Under the pieces are notes generated by a model. The model ran no database searches. It was not told the origin of the DNA and was given only the letters and a program-made list of their open reading frames with translations. Source: Salinibacterium sp. (lineage in GTDB: Bacteria; Actinomycetota; Actinomycetes; Actinomycetales; Microbacteriaceae). From it: a stretch of 64,000 nt of DNA. Position 1 is the stretch's first letter, and the number at the start of each line of letters is the position of its first letter. The position numbers and the translations under genes were made by a program. The DNA is taken from positions 1 to 64,000 of the forward strand of contig JANXVG010000011.1 of the NCBI GenBank assembly GCA_025351795.1, written 5' to 3'. Below are positions 26,348 through 35,685 of this stretch, in pieces.

Positions 26348-27379
26348 CTAGCCGAATCGGCCGCCCACATAGTCGGCCGTGCGCGAGTCGCTCGGCGCGC
26401 CAAATATCTGTTCAGTAGGACCCTGTTCGACGATTCCACCTGGAGTCCCCTGGGCGGCAAGGAAGAACGCGCAGTTGTCTGACACCCGCTGGGCCTGCTG
26501 CATATTGTGGGTCACGATTACAATCGTGACCTCTTTGGCGAGTTCGAGCATCGTCTCTTCGATCACGCGAGTTGATGTGGGGTCCAGTGCCGAGCACGGC
26601 TCGTCCATGAGCAGTACGCGCGGCCGTACAGCGAGTGATCTGGCGATACAGAGCCGCTGCTGCTGGCCACCGGAGAGCCCACCGCCCGGTTGGCGAAGTC
26701 GATCGCGCACCTCTTTCCAGAGGCCCGCCTTGATGAGGCTCGCCTCCACGAGCTGGTCTTTGGCATCCCGACCGGCCTTCGTTCCTGTCAGGCGCAACCC
26801 GGCGACCACGTTGTCATAGATAGACATGGCCGGAAACGGGTTCGGCTTCTGAAACACCATTCCAATGTGGCGCCGTGCGTCGGTCAGGCGACGATTCGCA
26901 TCGTAGATGTCGACCCCGTCGAGCAATACTTCGCCAGCCAGCGAAGCGGATGGCACCATTTCGTGCATGCGGTTCAGGATGCGCAGAAACGTTGACTTGC
27001 CGCAGCCCGATGGGCCGATGAGCGCCGTGATCATTCCTGACTCCATGGTCAGCGAGACCCGGTCGAGCACCTTCCGCTCGCCGAACCAGGCCGAGATTGC
27101 CCGAGCATCGAGCGTGGCCAGCTCGGCTGGCGGCGCAAGCACGACCGGCGAAACGACTACCGCGTCGACGCTCTGGATCGGCACCTGCACCTCTAAGCGG
27201 AGATCGACTAGTGTCGACTCTCCCTCGTGTGTCGGCTCAGTTTCGATCTCGGTCTCGGTCTCGATCTCGGCTAAGGCAGCCATGGAATCGATTTCGATTT
27301 CGTCCGTTGGCACGTAAGTACCATCATTCTCGACGCGCTCAATTACCGCGTTCGCGTCCCGCGTGGTCGTCTCAGTCAT
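26348..27379 (-). CDS. pstB: Phosphate-type ABC transporter ATPase PstB with an acidic N-terminal extension
   Basis: The product is about 343 aa; normal PstB is about 260. I start it at ATG 27377-27379, with GGAG 6 nt upstream. Residues 1-85 are unusual: Glu/Thr-rich ([18 protein letters not shown]) and unlike PstB. The ATPase then follows with Walker [20 protein letters not shown], the signature [16 protein letters not shown], Walker [14 protein letters not shown] and the switch His in VTHNMQQAQ. It energises PstC/PstA, whose genes lie 11 kb upstream at the front of the same strand-collinear cluster. It starts 14 nt after the stop of the inactive sortase-like gene. Confidence 0.9.
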   Translation of the reverse strand: MTETTTRDANAVIERVENDGTYVPTDEIEIDSMAALAEIETETEIETEPTHEGESTLVDLRLEVQVPIQSVDAVVVSPVVLAPPAELATLDARAISAWFGERKVLDRVSLTMESGMITALIGPSGCGKSTFLRILNRMHEMVPSASLAGEVLLDGVDIYDANRRLTDARRHIGMVFQKPNPFPAMSIYDNVVAGLRLTGTKAGRDAKDQLVEASLIKAGLWKEVRDRLRQPGGGLSGGQQQRLCIARSLAVRPRVLLMDEPCSALDPTSTRVIEETMLELAKEVTIVIVTHNMQQAQRVSDNCAFFLAAQGTPGGIVEQGPTEQIFGAPSDSRTADYVGGRFG

Positions 27380-27393
27380 GGTGTTCTCCGGTG

Positions 27394-28374
27394 TTACAGC
27401 AGGTTGGGCAGGGTGGTCATGGCGGCACCCGCGGTAGCAGCTCCGAGGGCGAGCCAGACCGGAATAGTAATCACCCAGGTTTGCCACAGACCCCATCGCG
27501 AACGAACCCACCGCAGGGCGATCACGGCAACGGTCAGCAGCTGCAGCCAAAAGATTGTCGCAAACCAACCTCCGGAGTCGGATCCCATCGCGAGTTCAGA
27601 GCGATCGAGCACTTCTTTGGTAAAGACGGGTGACGGCGTCGTCTGCACTTTCGACGTCAATGACGCATCGATATGTAACGCACCCGATGGGGCGAGAGGG
27701 ATGCCGTCCGCAGTGATCAACTCAAGCCGACCCTCCCCAGACTTCAGTTCCTGGGGCAGAAGATCGCCCTCCCGTCGCACCCCGAAGACGTCGTATGTGC
27801 TCGTACCCTGTCCGGTAACAATCGTGATTGTGTCGCCCGGAATCAGTGCACTGAGGCGCCCAAACGGCCCGCCGTAGGTCGCCTGACGGCCCATGATGAT
27901 GCTCGTGCCATCTTGCCCTGGCAGCACGGTATCGCGGCGATGCCCGGGGCCTTCGGTGAGATCACTCGGCCGGGTACCCTGCACGACCACCTCGTTGATG
28001 TCGAGTCGCTTGATAGTGAGCAAAGCCAGCGGTGTGCCGTTGGAAACGAGCTTCGCGTTGACGTCGAGTTGCCCGAGTGGCGTGGTCGCAAGAGCAAGTT
28101 CCGAGCGCAACTGTTGGTAGAGCAAGTATTGCCCGCGGCTATGTTGCAGTGAGCCCACGATCGTGACGTGCGCCACGAACCCGAGCAGAAGAGCGGATGT
28201 CAGCAACCACACCACACCAGCCCACCACCGAATCTCACGCGGCGTCGGCTCCGGCCGACGACTGCGCCGGCGTTTCGGTGGCGTGCGCAACCAGATCGGC
28301 AATGCGCTGCGGGCCGTCGGGGCAGGCTTCGTGGGCTGCGGTGCCGCAACGGGAGGCTCGAGCGTCACCGTCAC
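27394..28374 (-). CDS. Sortase-like membrane protein lacking catalytic His, Cys and Arg
   Basis: The product is about 326 aa. A GTG start at 28372-28374 overlaps the upstream stop by 4 nt. It has a basic, Pro-rich N-terminus, a membrane helix (about residues 55-75), then a sortase-like domain: [20 protein letters not shown] aligns by eye with the usual GHR...F..L block, and [10 protein letters not shown] and YDVFGVR match following strands. The catalytic His position is Gln, the Cys block reads ELITADGIP with Ala, and the terminal Arg position is not Arg. Two further membrane helices close the protein. I infer a non-catalytic sortase-fold scaffold working with neighbouring surface proteins. 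Confidence 0.65.
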   Translation of the reverse strand: MTVTLEPPVAAPQPTKPAPTARSALPIWLRTPPKRRRSRRPEPTPREIRWWAGVVWLLTSALLLGFVAHVTIVGSLQHSRGQYLLYQQLRSELALATTPLGQLDVNAKLVSNGTPLALLTIKRLDINEVVVQGTRPSDLTEGPGHRRDTVLPGQDGTSIIMGRQATYGGPFGRLSALIPGDTITIVTGQGTSTYDVFGVRREGDLLPQELKSGEGRLELITADGIPLAPSGALHIDASLTSKVQTTPSPVFTKEVLDRSELAMGSDSGGWFATIFWLQLLTVAVIALRWVRSRWGLWQTWVITIPVWLALGAATAGAAMTTLPNLL

Positions 28375-29126
28375 GGTGCAGATCCAGTCGGCTCGGTCGT
28401 GACGCCGAACCACCCGGCGATCGTGCGACGGAAGTGGATCGACGTCGAGATCAGCCCGATCAGCAGAACGCCGAACACCACAATCAGCCACCACAGTGCG
28501 GGAATCGAGGCGACCGCGGCACCGCTGAGCACGGTGAATCTCTTGTTCTCGATGTGCCGCGAATCCCAGCCGGTTGCCTCGGTCACGTGAACACCTGAGC
28601 GCAGCGAATCGGGCACCAGAAAGCGAGCGGTAGCCTGCCCAGACGCATTGGCGACGAAGCTGCCCACGACGATCGGATCGGAGTAGAGCACGAACTTGAC
28701 TTTTTCGCCCGGGGTGAACCCGCTGCCGATCGCGATCATCCACTGTTTCGTGCTAATGCGCTCGTGGTCGAGTTCTAACCCATCGGCGTGCTCGGTGGGC
28801 GCACGCGGCACAGTCGGGGAACCATCGGGGTCGGTGGGGCGCGTTCCACCGCCCGAGCCTGAGCCGCCACCCGCACCTCCTTGGCCCGATCCACTGCCGG
28901 AGCCGGTTCCATTGTCTCCTCCGTCGCTTCCCCGGTCATCCTTGCCGGTTGAACTGGGAGTGGGCGTCGGGGGAAAACTCTTCTCCGGGATTACCACAGT
29001 CAGGGGTATCGGCGACGGACTGATCGCCGAGATCGCCATTGCTGGCATCAGGAACGCACTCAGTATCGTCGCTACGATGACGACCGCACCAGCGCCGACT
29101 GTAGCCAGCTTTGCGTCGAGCTTCAC
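28371..29126 (-). CDS. Gly/Ser-rich exported membrane protein
   Basis: The product is 251 aa. It has an N-terminal signal or anchor helix (about residues 8-32), a low-complexity linker rich in Gly, Ser and Asp (about 60-105), a folded extracellular region with SKQWMIAIGSGFTPGEKVKF (a pattern seen in Ig-like/adhesion-type domains), and a C-terminal membrane helix (ALWWLIVVFGVLLIGLI) with a basic end. The start overlaps the DUF916 gene stop by 4 nt and the stop overlaps the sortase-like gene. Its role is probably a surface-exposed linker or receptor. I recognise no named family. Confidence 0.7.
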   Translation of the reverse strand: MKLDAKLATVGAGAVVIVATILSAFLMPAMAISAISPSPIPLTVVIPEKSFPPTPTPSSTGKDDRGSDGGDNGTGSGSGSGQGGAGGGSGSGGGTRPTDPDGSPTVPRAPTEHADGLELDHERISTKQWMIAIGSGFTPGEKVKFVLYSDPIVVGSFVANASGQATARFLVPDSLRSGVHVTEATGWDSRHIENKRFTVLSGAAVASIPALWWLIVVFGVLLIGLISTSIHFRRTIAGWFGVTTEPTGSAP

Positions 29127-30289
29127 TTGCCAGTCGCTTCCTCAGCAGCGGATGCACCGATGGCCTGTTCCCGTGCCGCATGGGTGGCCTCATCGATGGC
29201 CAGGTACATGCGCTCACGGGTGCCACTCAAGTAGCGCCAGATCAGGTAGATCACCGCAATCACTATGATCACCAGAATCAGCAATGTCCACGAGATGGCA
29301 AGGGTCGTCACCGTCGACGAGACCACCGTGAATCCGCTTGCGGTGGTGTCGACGACTGCGTCACTAGTGGCGGCCGTAGTCGGCGTGGGCGACGGGGTCG
29401 GCGTTGCGGTCGATCCAGTGGCGGCCGGTTTGTCGGCGGTGCCCACCTCGCCCGGGGTCAAAGTCACTGTCGACCAGGCAAGCGCGAGAGCCGCGATCGC
29501 GGGTACATCCGCGGTGATTCGCACCGTCTGGCGCGGCAGGATATTCACGACCGGCTTGGGGGTGAACGCGCCAAGCGGAATACCGAATGGACCGGTGATC
29601 ACGATTCTTTGATTGACATCCATACGCAGGTTGCCCGTGTTGCTCACGTCGTAACCGATGGAGAGCGTACCGGGCGCGAACGGGTTGAACGAGGGGCCGT
29701 AGCCCGAGACGAGGCCAACCGCTTCGACGCCGACCTTCGGCACTCCCGAGACTTTCAGGTAGACGCGAGCACCCACCCGTTGCTCGAGGGTGACGGCCGC
29801 ACCACTCTGAGTGCCCGTGGTGAGTACGGCCGCCACAATTCCCGCGACATGATCTCCGGGAGCGGCATCCGAAGGAATGACCATGCTGAATGGCACCGTG
29901 GCCTGAGCGCCGGGCTGAATGGTGATTTTGCTGTTGGCGAGGGTTACCCAACCGCCGACGTCGGTCGGTTTAGCGCTGTGAGCGAGTAGCCCAAACGCGC
30001 CCGTCGACGGCTCATTAATTGCGTCGGTTGCATAGAGCATGAAGTCAGCCGCGGTCGCCCCGGAATTGGAGACAACGACGCTGTCGACGATCTGCGTTCC
30101 GGGGCCGACCGAGTACTCAAAGGTGCGGCGTTGGCCATCGGTCGTCGGAGCTGGTTCGACGCTCCAGGTGATCTCGCCGTCGGCGGACGCGGTCTCGGGC
30201 AGGCCACCGCCGAGCGCGTGGATGAGGACCGGCGACAGGGCAAGCGTGAGAGCGACCAGCACAGCGACGGAAGCAGTGATTCGGGACAT
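29123..30289 (-). CDS. DUF916 / WxL-interacting-type surface protein
   Basis: The product is about 388 aa starting at ATG 30287-30289. It has a signal peptide (SVAVLVALTLALSPVLIHAL), then beta-rich domains with the DUF916-like pattern ITWSVEPAPTTDGQRRTFEY, DSVVVSNSGATAADFMLYAT and PSDAAPGDHVAGIVA, and a second Ig-like domain (about residues 200-270). After a Thr/Pro-rich linker comes one membrane helix (about 325-350) and a cytosolic tail. In Firmicutes, DUF916 proteins bind peptidoglycan and partner with WxL proteins; the gene next upstream encodes a WxL-like protein. No clear ribosome-binding site precedes the ATG. Confidence 0.8.
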   Translation of the reverse strand: MSRITASVAVLVALTLALSPVLIHALGGGLPETASADGEITWSVEPAPTTDGQRRTFEYSVGPGTQIVDSVVVSNSGATAADFMLYATDAINEPSTGAFGLLAHSAKPTDVGGWVTLANSKITIQPGAQATVPFSMVIPSDAAPGDHVAGIVAAVLTTGTQSGAAVTLEQRVGARVYLKVSGVPKVGVEAVGLVSGYGPSFNPFAPGTLSIGYDVSNTGNLRMDVNQRIVITGPFGIPLGAFTPKPVVNILPRQTVRITADVPAIAALALAWSTVTLTPGEVGTADKPAATGSTATPTPSPTPTTAATSDAVVDTTASGFTVVSSTVTTLAISWTLLILVIIVIAVIYLIWRYLSGTRERMYLAIDEATHAAREQAIGASAAEEATGK

Positions 30290-30401
30290 TGTGAGGAGCC
30301 AATCATCAAGAAGCGAGCAGATGGTGAACTGGTGATGAACGGGGCAAGCGGGTTGGAGTCGATACGAGATCGACCCCAACCCGCCGGTTATTACTACTGA
30401 C

Positions 30402-31694
30402 CTAGATGAGGGTCAGCGTGAGGGTTGCCGAGTACGCGCCAGCAGGCGTGTTCGACGGCGCCTTCAACTGCAGCACTGCTGCTGCGTTGGTTACCGTTCC
30501 CGCGGAGCTCGGGGATCCGCTGGCCAGCTGGCTGATCGCCTTGAGGCCGAGATCTCCCACTGCAACAGCTGGCAGAACGAGGGCACCAGCAACGGAGCCA
30601 CCGGCGGAACCGCTGACTGCCGGGGTCCAGCCGAGGTACTTACCGAGGAGAGTCTTGGCACCCACGGTGAAGTCGCCGACCTGGCCGGTGAGGCTCCAGC
30701 TCGGGTAGTCGAGCTGGCGGGAGTCCGTCACGACCGCAGCGAGTGAACCACTCGCGTTGAGCGTTCCGGCGCTGAGCGTTGCCGTGCCGAGGGAAACCGT
30801 CGACGAGACACCGGTCAGGGTCAACGTGCCGACGCCCGAAGGAATCGTCGTGGTGACCGTTGACGGCGACGAGCTGCCACCGACCTGCACAGTGGATGTT
30901 GCCGAGGTGGAGGTGGCGTAGACGGCGTCGGACGGAACGAACTGCGCGGTGTAGGAGTGAGTTCCGTAAGATACGCCGGTGAGCGACGCCGAAGCGACGC
31001 CCGAAGCGACGGCAACAGTGGCAACCGTGGTGGAGCCTTCATTGAACACAACGCTTCCGGCGGCGGCGGTTGCCGTGCTGGAATCGCTGAGCTTCTGCAC
31101 GGTCGCGCCGAGGCTGACCGTTGTTCCCGAAGCGCCAGCGGTCAACGAGACGTTGGTGGTGATCGCGGGTGCGGCGGGAAGACCCCAGGCACCGGTCGTG
31201 GTGTTGTAGGTCATGTCCAACTTCACGTACGGGTCGGTCGCGCGGTTCGGCGATGTCTTCGACGCAAAGTAGTAGTAGCGAAGCTCGAACGGGCCCGAGA
31301 CCAGCGTGCTCAGGGTCGGGTCGTTCAGTAGCTTGCTGCTCAGGAAGGTGTTCGTCGGGGTGATCGAGCGGTCCATGAACGCCGGCTGGCCGTCGAGACC
31401 GTTGGTGCCAGACGTCGACACCTGCGAGGAACTGCGTGCCTGTGCAACTGATCCGACTTCTACACCGCCCTGATAGACGAACGTGCCACTCAACAGGTTG
31501 TACGGAGCTGTCGCGCCGACGCTCACTGCCATGCTGTTGAAGAAGTTGACGTCAGTGTTGACGTTTCCGCTCGTCGGCGTGATGGTGATCGTTCCGGCGA
31601 TCTGGGCAGCCTGCGCGGTCTGGGCTGCGCCCAGAACACCGACCACCATGGCACCGGCGATAGCCAATGCGGCGATTTTCTTGGAAATTCTCAT
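30402..31694 (-). CDS. Secreted Ig-like protein with WxL-like C-terminal domain
   Basis: The product is 430 aa, with AAGGAAA before the ATG. A signal peptide ends near AQTAQA (residue about 30). Residues about 180-285 form a Big_3/Big_5-type Ig repeat (GTHSYTAQFVPSDAVYATST). The C-terminal part has the two spaced Trp motifs of WxL domains, YPSWSLTGQVGDF and LGWTPAV, and ends in the beta pattern APSNTPAGAYSATLTLTLI. WxL domains attach non-covalently to peptidoglycan. WxL proteins are best known from Firmicutes, so this is a notable actinobacterial example. It sits directly upstream of the DUF916 gene, as in Firmicute WxL loci. Confidence 0.75.
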   Translation of the reverse strand: MRISKKIAALAIAGAMVVGVLGAAQTAQAAQIAGTITITPTSGNVNTDVNFFNSMAVSVGATAPYNLLSGTFVYQGGVEVGSVAQARSSSQVSTSGTNGLDGQPAFMDRSITPTNTFLSSKLLNDPTLSTLVSGPFELRYYYFASKTSPNRATDPYVKLDMTYNTTTGAWGLPAAPAITTNVSLTAGASGTTVSLGATVQKLSDSSTATAAAGSVVFNEGSTTVATVAVASGVASASLTGVSYGTHSYTAQFVPSDAVYATSTSATSTVQVGGSSSPSTVTTTIPSGVGTLTLTGVSSTVSLGTATLSAGTLNASGSLAAVVTDSRQLDYPSWSLTGQVGDFTVGAKTLLGKYLGWTPAVSGSAGGSVAGALVLPAVAVGDLGLKAISQLASGSPSSAGTVTNAAAVLQLKAPSNTPAGAYSATLTLTLI

Positions 31695-31731
31695 TAGTTC
31701 AGTTTCCTTTTCGTGTGGTGTAGCGAATTAG

Positions 31732-32853
31732 TTAGAACTGGAAGGCTTGCTTGTAGGTGGTGGTGTTGCCGCAGAGGGAGCCGATGGTGCCGAATCCGTA
31801 CTGCTTGATCGTTGCCGACGCCGTGCAGACCTGCGAGCCAGTGCCCATGAACACGCTTTGCAGCTGAACGTCAGCGGCGACGGTTCCGGTCAGACGCGCG
31901 GTCGAAACCACGTTGTAGACGAGCCGGTTTACCGGGAACGATGGGTTGATTTCGATGCCGCCACCCACGCTGGGCTGGTACGGCTTGATCGTTCCGATGC
32001 TGCCCAACTGGATGTTTCCACGGCGCTCGACAACGGTCGTCGGGAGCGCAGCATAGTTACCCTGCTGGATGTACTGCGCGACCGAGAACGGCGCGATGTC
32101 GCCGGGCTGCGTCACGTAGTTACCGTTGTGCTCCTGAACCGTGTTTCCGAGGTCAGTCGCAACTCCACCGGCAGTGATCGTCGCTTCGGTCATTCCGAGC
32201 TGGCCGATCCAGAACGAGCGAGTACCCGAACCAGTCTGCGGCAGCAACGGGCGAATGGTGACCGTGTTGAAGTTGTTATCGGTGTAGTTCGTGACGGTAC
32301 CGCGGTAAATGTTGCGCAGTGTGAACGGCGCAGGAGAGACCGAGTCCTGAGCTGCAGCACCGATAGAGATGTCACGCGGGAAGTCACTTGCAGCGCTGAC
32401 CGCGAAGGACACGGCGTCGCGAGCAAACGGGATGAAGGTGAGGTCGGTTCCGGGGAACGAGCCGCTGGGAGCAGCGGAGCTACGGGCGAAGTCGAGCTGA
32501 CCGGTGATGTCGATGCCAGTCGTTGCGGGCCACACGCGCGTTCCGCTCTGGTTGATCGACGCACTGAGTGCCTTCTGGCCGCTACCGGATCCGTTCGGGC
32601 GGTTGAAGGACACACCACCCGTGCGCGTCTGGATAGTCGCCGAACCAGTCGCGTCGTACGAACCGATGTTGGCGATGACGGTGCCGAGCCCATTGACCAG
32701 GTTCTCAGTCGTGTCGGAGCCAACTCCCACGAGTGGCTTGATGGTGCCGACCGGAGTCGGGTCTGCATTTGCTGGTACCGCAGCGCCGAAGGCGACAGCG
32801 ATGACGGCAGCAGCAGCGACTACGCCGAGGCGCAGTTGAGTCTTTCTGAGCAT
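31732..32853 (-). CDS. Secreted PstS-like substrate-binding protein
   Basis: The product is 373 aa with a standard signal peptide (residues 1-30, ending PANADP) and no lipobox or C-terminal membrane helix. PBP-type phosphate-binding motifs are visible: GVGSDTTENLVNGL near residue 44 and GSGTRSFW near residue 210. It thus resembles PstS but appears to be released or wall-bound, unlike the membrane-anchored PstS in the same cluster. It lies 37 bp upstream of the WxL-like gene and probably shares its transcript. The ligand may be phosphate or another anion. Confidence 0.75.
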   Translation of the reverse strand: MLRKTQLRLGVVAAAAVIAVAFGAAVPANADPTPVGTIKPLVGVGSDTTENLVNGLGTVIANIGSYDATGSATIQTRTGGVSFNRPNGSGSGQKALSASINQSGTRVWPATTGIDITGQLDFARSSAAPSGSFPGTDLTFIPFARDAVSFAVSAASDFPRDISIGAAAQDSVSPAPFTLRNIYRGTVTNYTDNNFNTVTIRPLLPQTGSGTRSFWIGQLGMTEATITAGGVATDLGNTVQEHNGNYVTQPGDIAPFSVAQYIQQGNYAALPTTVVERRGNIQLGSIGTIKPYQPSVGGGIEINPSFPVNRLVYNVVSTARLTGTVAADVQLQSVFMGTGSQVCTASATIKQYGFGTIGSLCGNTTTYKQAFQF

Positions 32854-32909
32854 TGTTTTCCAACCTCTGTTTGGTATGGTGCCCCTGTAAGTCAGTCCGT
32901 ATGGACTAG

Positions 32910-32944
32910 CCCCTCATTGGCTTTGCGGTTCGATGAGGGGTTTT
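32910..32944. terminator. Hairpin between the 899-aa protein gene and the second PstS-like gene
   Basis: CCCCTCAT (32910-32917) pairs with ATGAGGGG (32933-32940) over a 15-nt loop, followed on the plus strand by TTTT. The T-tract suits termination of plus-strand, antisense transcription. On the minus strand it could be an attenuator or processing site in the leader of the 31732-32853 gene. A second small hairpin (AGTCC/GGACT, 32894-32907) adjoins it. Confidence 0.5.
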
Positions 32945-32984
32945 CCTATGGGCCGGAGCGGATTGCCCACAAGAAGTGCGGTGG

Positions 32985-35684
32985 TTAGAGGAACCCTCTT
33001 CCTCGGAACAAAAACGGTGCGATCAGGAAGCCCACGAGCCCAATGCCCAGCGCGATCGCGAGGCCAGAGCGCGCAATTGGCTCAGTGCTTGATACCGCGG
33101 TGCGATCGGTCTTCAGCGAATCGGCGCCGGGAGTCAGTACCGGCGTGGCACCCGAGCCACTCGATAGTCCAGCCCCGGCCGCCGCAACCGACGAATCGTA
33201 GGTGTCGTGTGCGTACGCCCCAGAGTTGGTGTTACCGGAGTTCGACGCTGTCGGTACATACGACTTAATGTCGTCGGCGGCGGCGCTTGCCTGGCTGACC
33301 ATGTCGGCCGTGAGCGGCAAATATCCGGCAGGCAGGTTACCGATGGCCGAGCCCGACACCTGCCCGCTTGTGGTGACCTGCTTCAGCATGTCGGTGATGG
33401 TCGAACGGGCCGCCGGGCTGGCCTTGGTCAGATTGACACCCGCGTAGGTGACGATGGTCATCGGGTAGCCGTTGTCAGGCACCAGTGCTGGATCGATCTG
33501 TTTGACCGTGTCGAGGCTGGTCGGCGCGAGGGCGACCAGTGCGTTGGTCATGCCCGCCGCATCCGCGCTCACCACCGTCGCAGGATTGTTAGGTACACCG
33601 ATCGCCGCTGTGCTCAAGCCGTACCGCGCCGCGGACGGACTGTCAGTAATGGCGATCATGAATTTTGAGCCCGGCAGCTGCGTTCCGCTGCTGACCCAGT
33701 CACCAACTCCTGCACCGTCGGTGACCTTGTACGGATCCCAATAGCTCTTAGAGTTGGGGTTTGCGCGGAATGCCTGACGTGCCGCCGTCAAGAGGTTGTC
33801 GGTGTACGGCGCAAACTGGATCGAGTCGAATCGCAATCTCTCGTTACTCAGTTTGAGCGGCGCCAGAGTCTCGTCATTCTTGGGAAAGGTATCGAGATTC
33901 AGGAGGGTCAGTTTTTTCGGCGAACCGTCGAGGTTCGTGAGCCCGACATTGCGCTGCACCGGCGTCTCGAGGTAGTTGTTCGCCGAGTCTAGGTACCACG
34001 GTACGACTGCCCCAGGGTCGCCCTTCGGCAAGTAGTAGGGGTTGATCGTCATCCCCGAAGGGTCCGCGGCGCCGTTCAGGAACGCAACGGCATCCTTATC
34101 CGCGAGAATCCAGCGCCATACCTGGCGAATTGCATCGGCACCTGCCGGGCCGGGCAGTACGATCGCCGGATCGGACGTGAACTGCTTGTAGTTGGTGGGA
34201 TTCATGGCCTGAAAGTCAGGATCATCGCTCAGGTAGTGGTATTTTCGGTTGACCCCGGGGAGCTGTGCGACCTGCTTCGTCGGCTCGGAGACACTCTGAG
34301 GTACCGTGAACGTGTAGGACTGGGTGAGCAGTTTGGCCATTAGTCGCGGTGAAATATTCAAGTGCTCTTGTCGTCCACCGTCAAACTCAGCGTTGAACGC
34401 GATTACCACACTCGAAATGGCGACCGGTGCATACCTGAGTTTTGTCTTCGACAGCACTTGGCGTTCGCCATCGGTGAGAAGCTCGCCCGCGCTCACCGGA
34501 TACCCGGAGTAGGCGATATTCGGGGTGGTGACGCCAGTTTCGATGAGTTGCGCCCTAGCCACGGAATCGGGATTGGTCGAGAAGCTGAACGTGCTCTTCA
34601 CTGTGGTGCAGAGCGATGGTTGCCACGAGCTCATCGCGCTGACCATGAGCTGTGACCCGATCACCCGAACCTCGCTGCTCCCCACGACACACGTGCTGCC
34701 GGTGGGCGCAAAATCGAGGGGCACGACAATTCGATTTTTCCAGTAGTCGCACAGATCGTTGACCGGGCTGCCACCCTGAATCGAGTTGGGACGATCGACC
34801 GTATACAGGGCGAAGTTGTTTGCGGGCTCCCGAATGCCGCTGCACTGTTCGCCGTCTCCGCCGAAAACGGTTCCGCGCGGTACAACTACCAGCCAGCACC
34901 GCAAGTGTTCCGGGGTTCCACAGCCCATCTGTGGCGCCTGTTTGGAGGTTTGTGTCTCGAAGTCGAAGAATCCGTTGCCCGTGTCGCCCACTCTCGCGCT
35001 CGTCACTTCGTTGGTCGTCGACGGGCCAAAATAGTCGAGAATGTCGTATTGCGAGACACCCGACGCGGTCAGATGTGGCTTACCGCTCACCGTGACGCCA
35101 CCCACCGTAAGAAACGGCACATCGTGCGTGGTCGGGTGAGCTGGATCGAGGTCAAGCGGCCCGACGCGCAACGCGTTGTCGGGTATCACCGAGTCACCTA
35201 GTCCGTTGTTTTCGGTTAGTGCTCGCGCACCCCACAGGCAGGTGTGACTGAAGTCGGCAGCACTCGGATCGGTACCCCAACACTGCATGGCCTGCAGGTA
35301 GTTCATCGCGTTAGTTGCCGCGGCTCCCGATTGGGTCGACGACCGTGTGCCGGCGAACCCCGTCACGCTCACCCGAATGGCTTGGTCGATGATTCCGGAC
35401 GTCTGCGAAACCGAAATCGCGATTTTCTTGAACTCGTTGTAGTGCGGGCTCGAGGCGTCGCGGGTGGGCTGCACCGCTTGCGCGCTCGAGTTGTCTGAGA
35501 CCCACTTCACTGAGAGGGCCGACGAGCCGGATGCCGCAGCATCCGCACTCGGCTGCTGCAGCGGGCCGATCGCCACCAGACCACCAATCGCTACCGCGAC
35601 CAGGGTCGCCGAGGCGATCCGCACCGCCACCATGCGGGGGTGCGTGCTGCGAGATGTACCGCGGGGGTTCGACACGGCCATCAC
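32985..35684 (-). CDS. Large exported, C-terminally membrane-anchored protein of the Pst/surface cluster
   Basis: The product is about 899 aa. The GTG at 35682-35684 follows the PstS stop directly and has GGAGG at good spacing; an ATG follows it at once. It has a signal helix (about residues 20-45), a long extracellular region with several Cys (AMQCWG, LRCWLVVVPRG), and a C-terminal membrane helix (SGLAIALGIGLVGFLIAPFL) ending RGRGFL, resembling a sorting tail without LPxTG. Some segments (for example RQVWRWILADKDAVAFLNGA) look like a much enlarged PstS-type binding protein. I do not recognise a named family. Its position after pstC-pstA-pstS suggests a substrate-capture or assembly role. Confidence 0.7.
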   Translation of the reverse strand: MMAVSNPRGTSRSTHPRMVAVRIASATLVAVAIGGLVAIGPLQQPSADAAASGSSALSVKWVSDNSSAQAVQPTRDASSPHYNEFKKIAISVSQTSGIIDQAIRVSVTGFAGTRSSTQSGAAATNAMNYLQAMQCWGTDPSAADFSHTCLWGARALTENNGLGDSVIPDNALRVGPLDLDPAHPTTHDVPFLTVGGVTVSGKPHLTASGVSQYDILDYFGPSTTNEVTSARVGDTGNGFFDFETQTSKQAPQMGCGTPEHLRCWLVVVPRGTVFGGDGEQCSGIREPANNFALYTVDRPNSIQGGSPVNDLCDYWKNRIVVPLDFAPTGSTCVVGSSEVRVIGSQLMVSAMSSWQPSLCTTVKSTFSFSTNPDSVARAQLIETGVTTPNIAYSGYPVSAGELLTDGERQVLSKTKLRYAPVAISSVVIAFNAEFDGGRQEHLNISPRLMAKLLTQSYTFTVPQSVSEPTKQVAQLPGVNRKYHYLSDDPDFQAMNPTNYKQFTSDPAIVLPGPAGADAIRQVWRWILADKDAVAFLNGAADPSGMTINPYYLPKGDPGAVVPWYLDSANNYLETPVQRNVGLTNLDGSPKKLTLLNLDTFPKNDETLAPLKLSNERLRFDSIQFAPYTDNLLTAARQAFRANPNSKSYWDPYKVTDGAGVGDWVSSGTQLPGSKFMIAITDSPSAARYGLSTAAIGVPNNPATVVSADAAGMTNALVALAPTSLDTVKQIDPALVPDNGYPMTIVTYAGVNLTKASPAARSTITDMLKQVTTSGQVSGSAIGNLPAGYLPLTADMVSQASAAADDIKSYVPTASNSGNTNSGAYAHDTYDSSVAAAGAGLSSGSGATPVLTPGADSLKTDRTAVSSTEPIARSGLAIALGIGLVGFLIAPFLFRGRGFL

Positions 35685-35685
35685 G

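Noticed and set aside
31747-32988. 413-codon plus-strand frame opposite the secreted PstS-like gene
   Set aside because: The minus-strand protein has a signal peptide, anion-binding motifs and a ribosome-binding site; the plus frame is Arg/Asp/Glu-rich noise.
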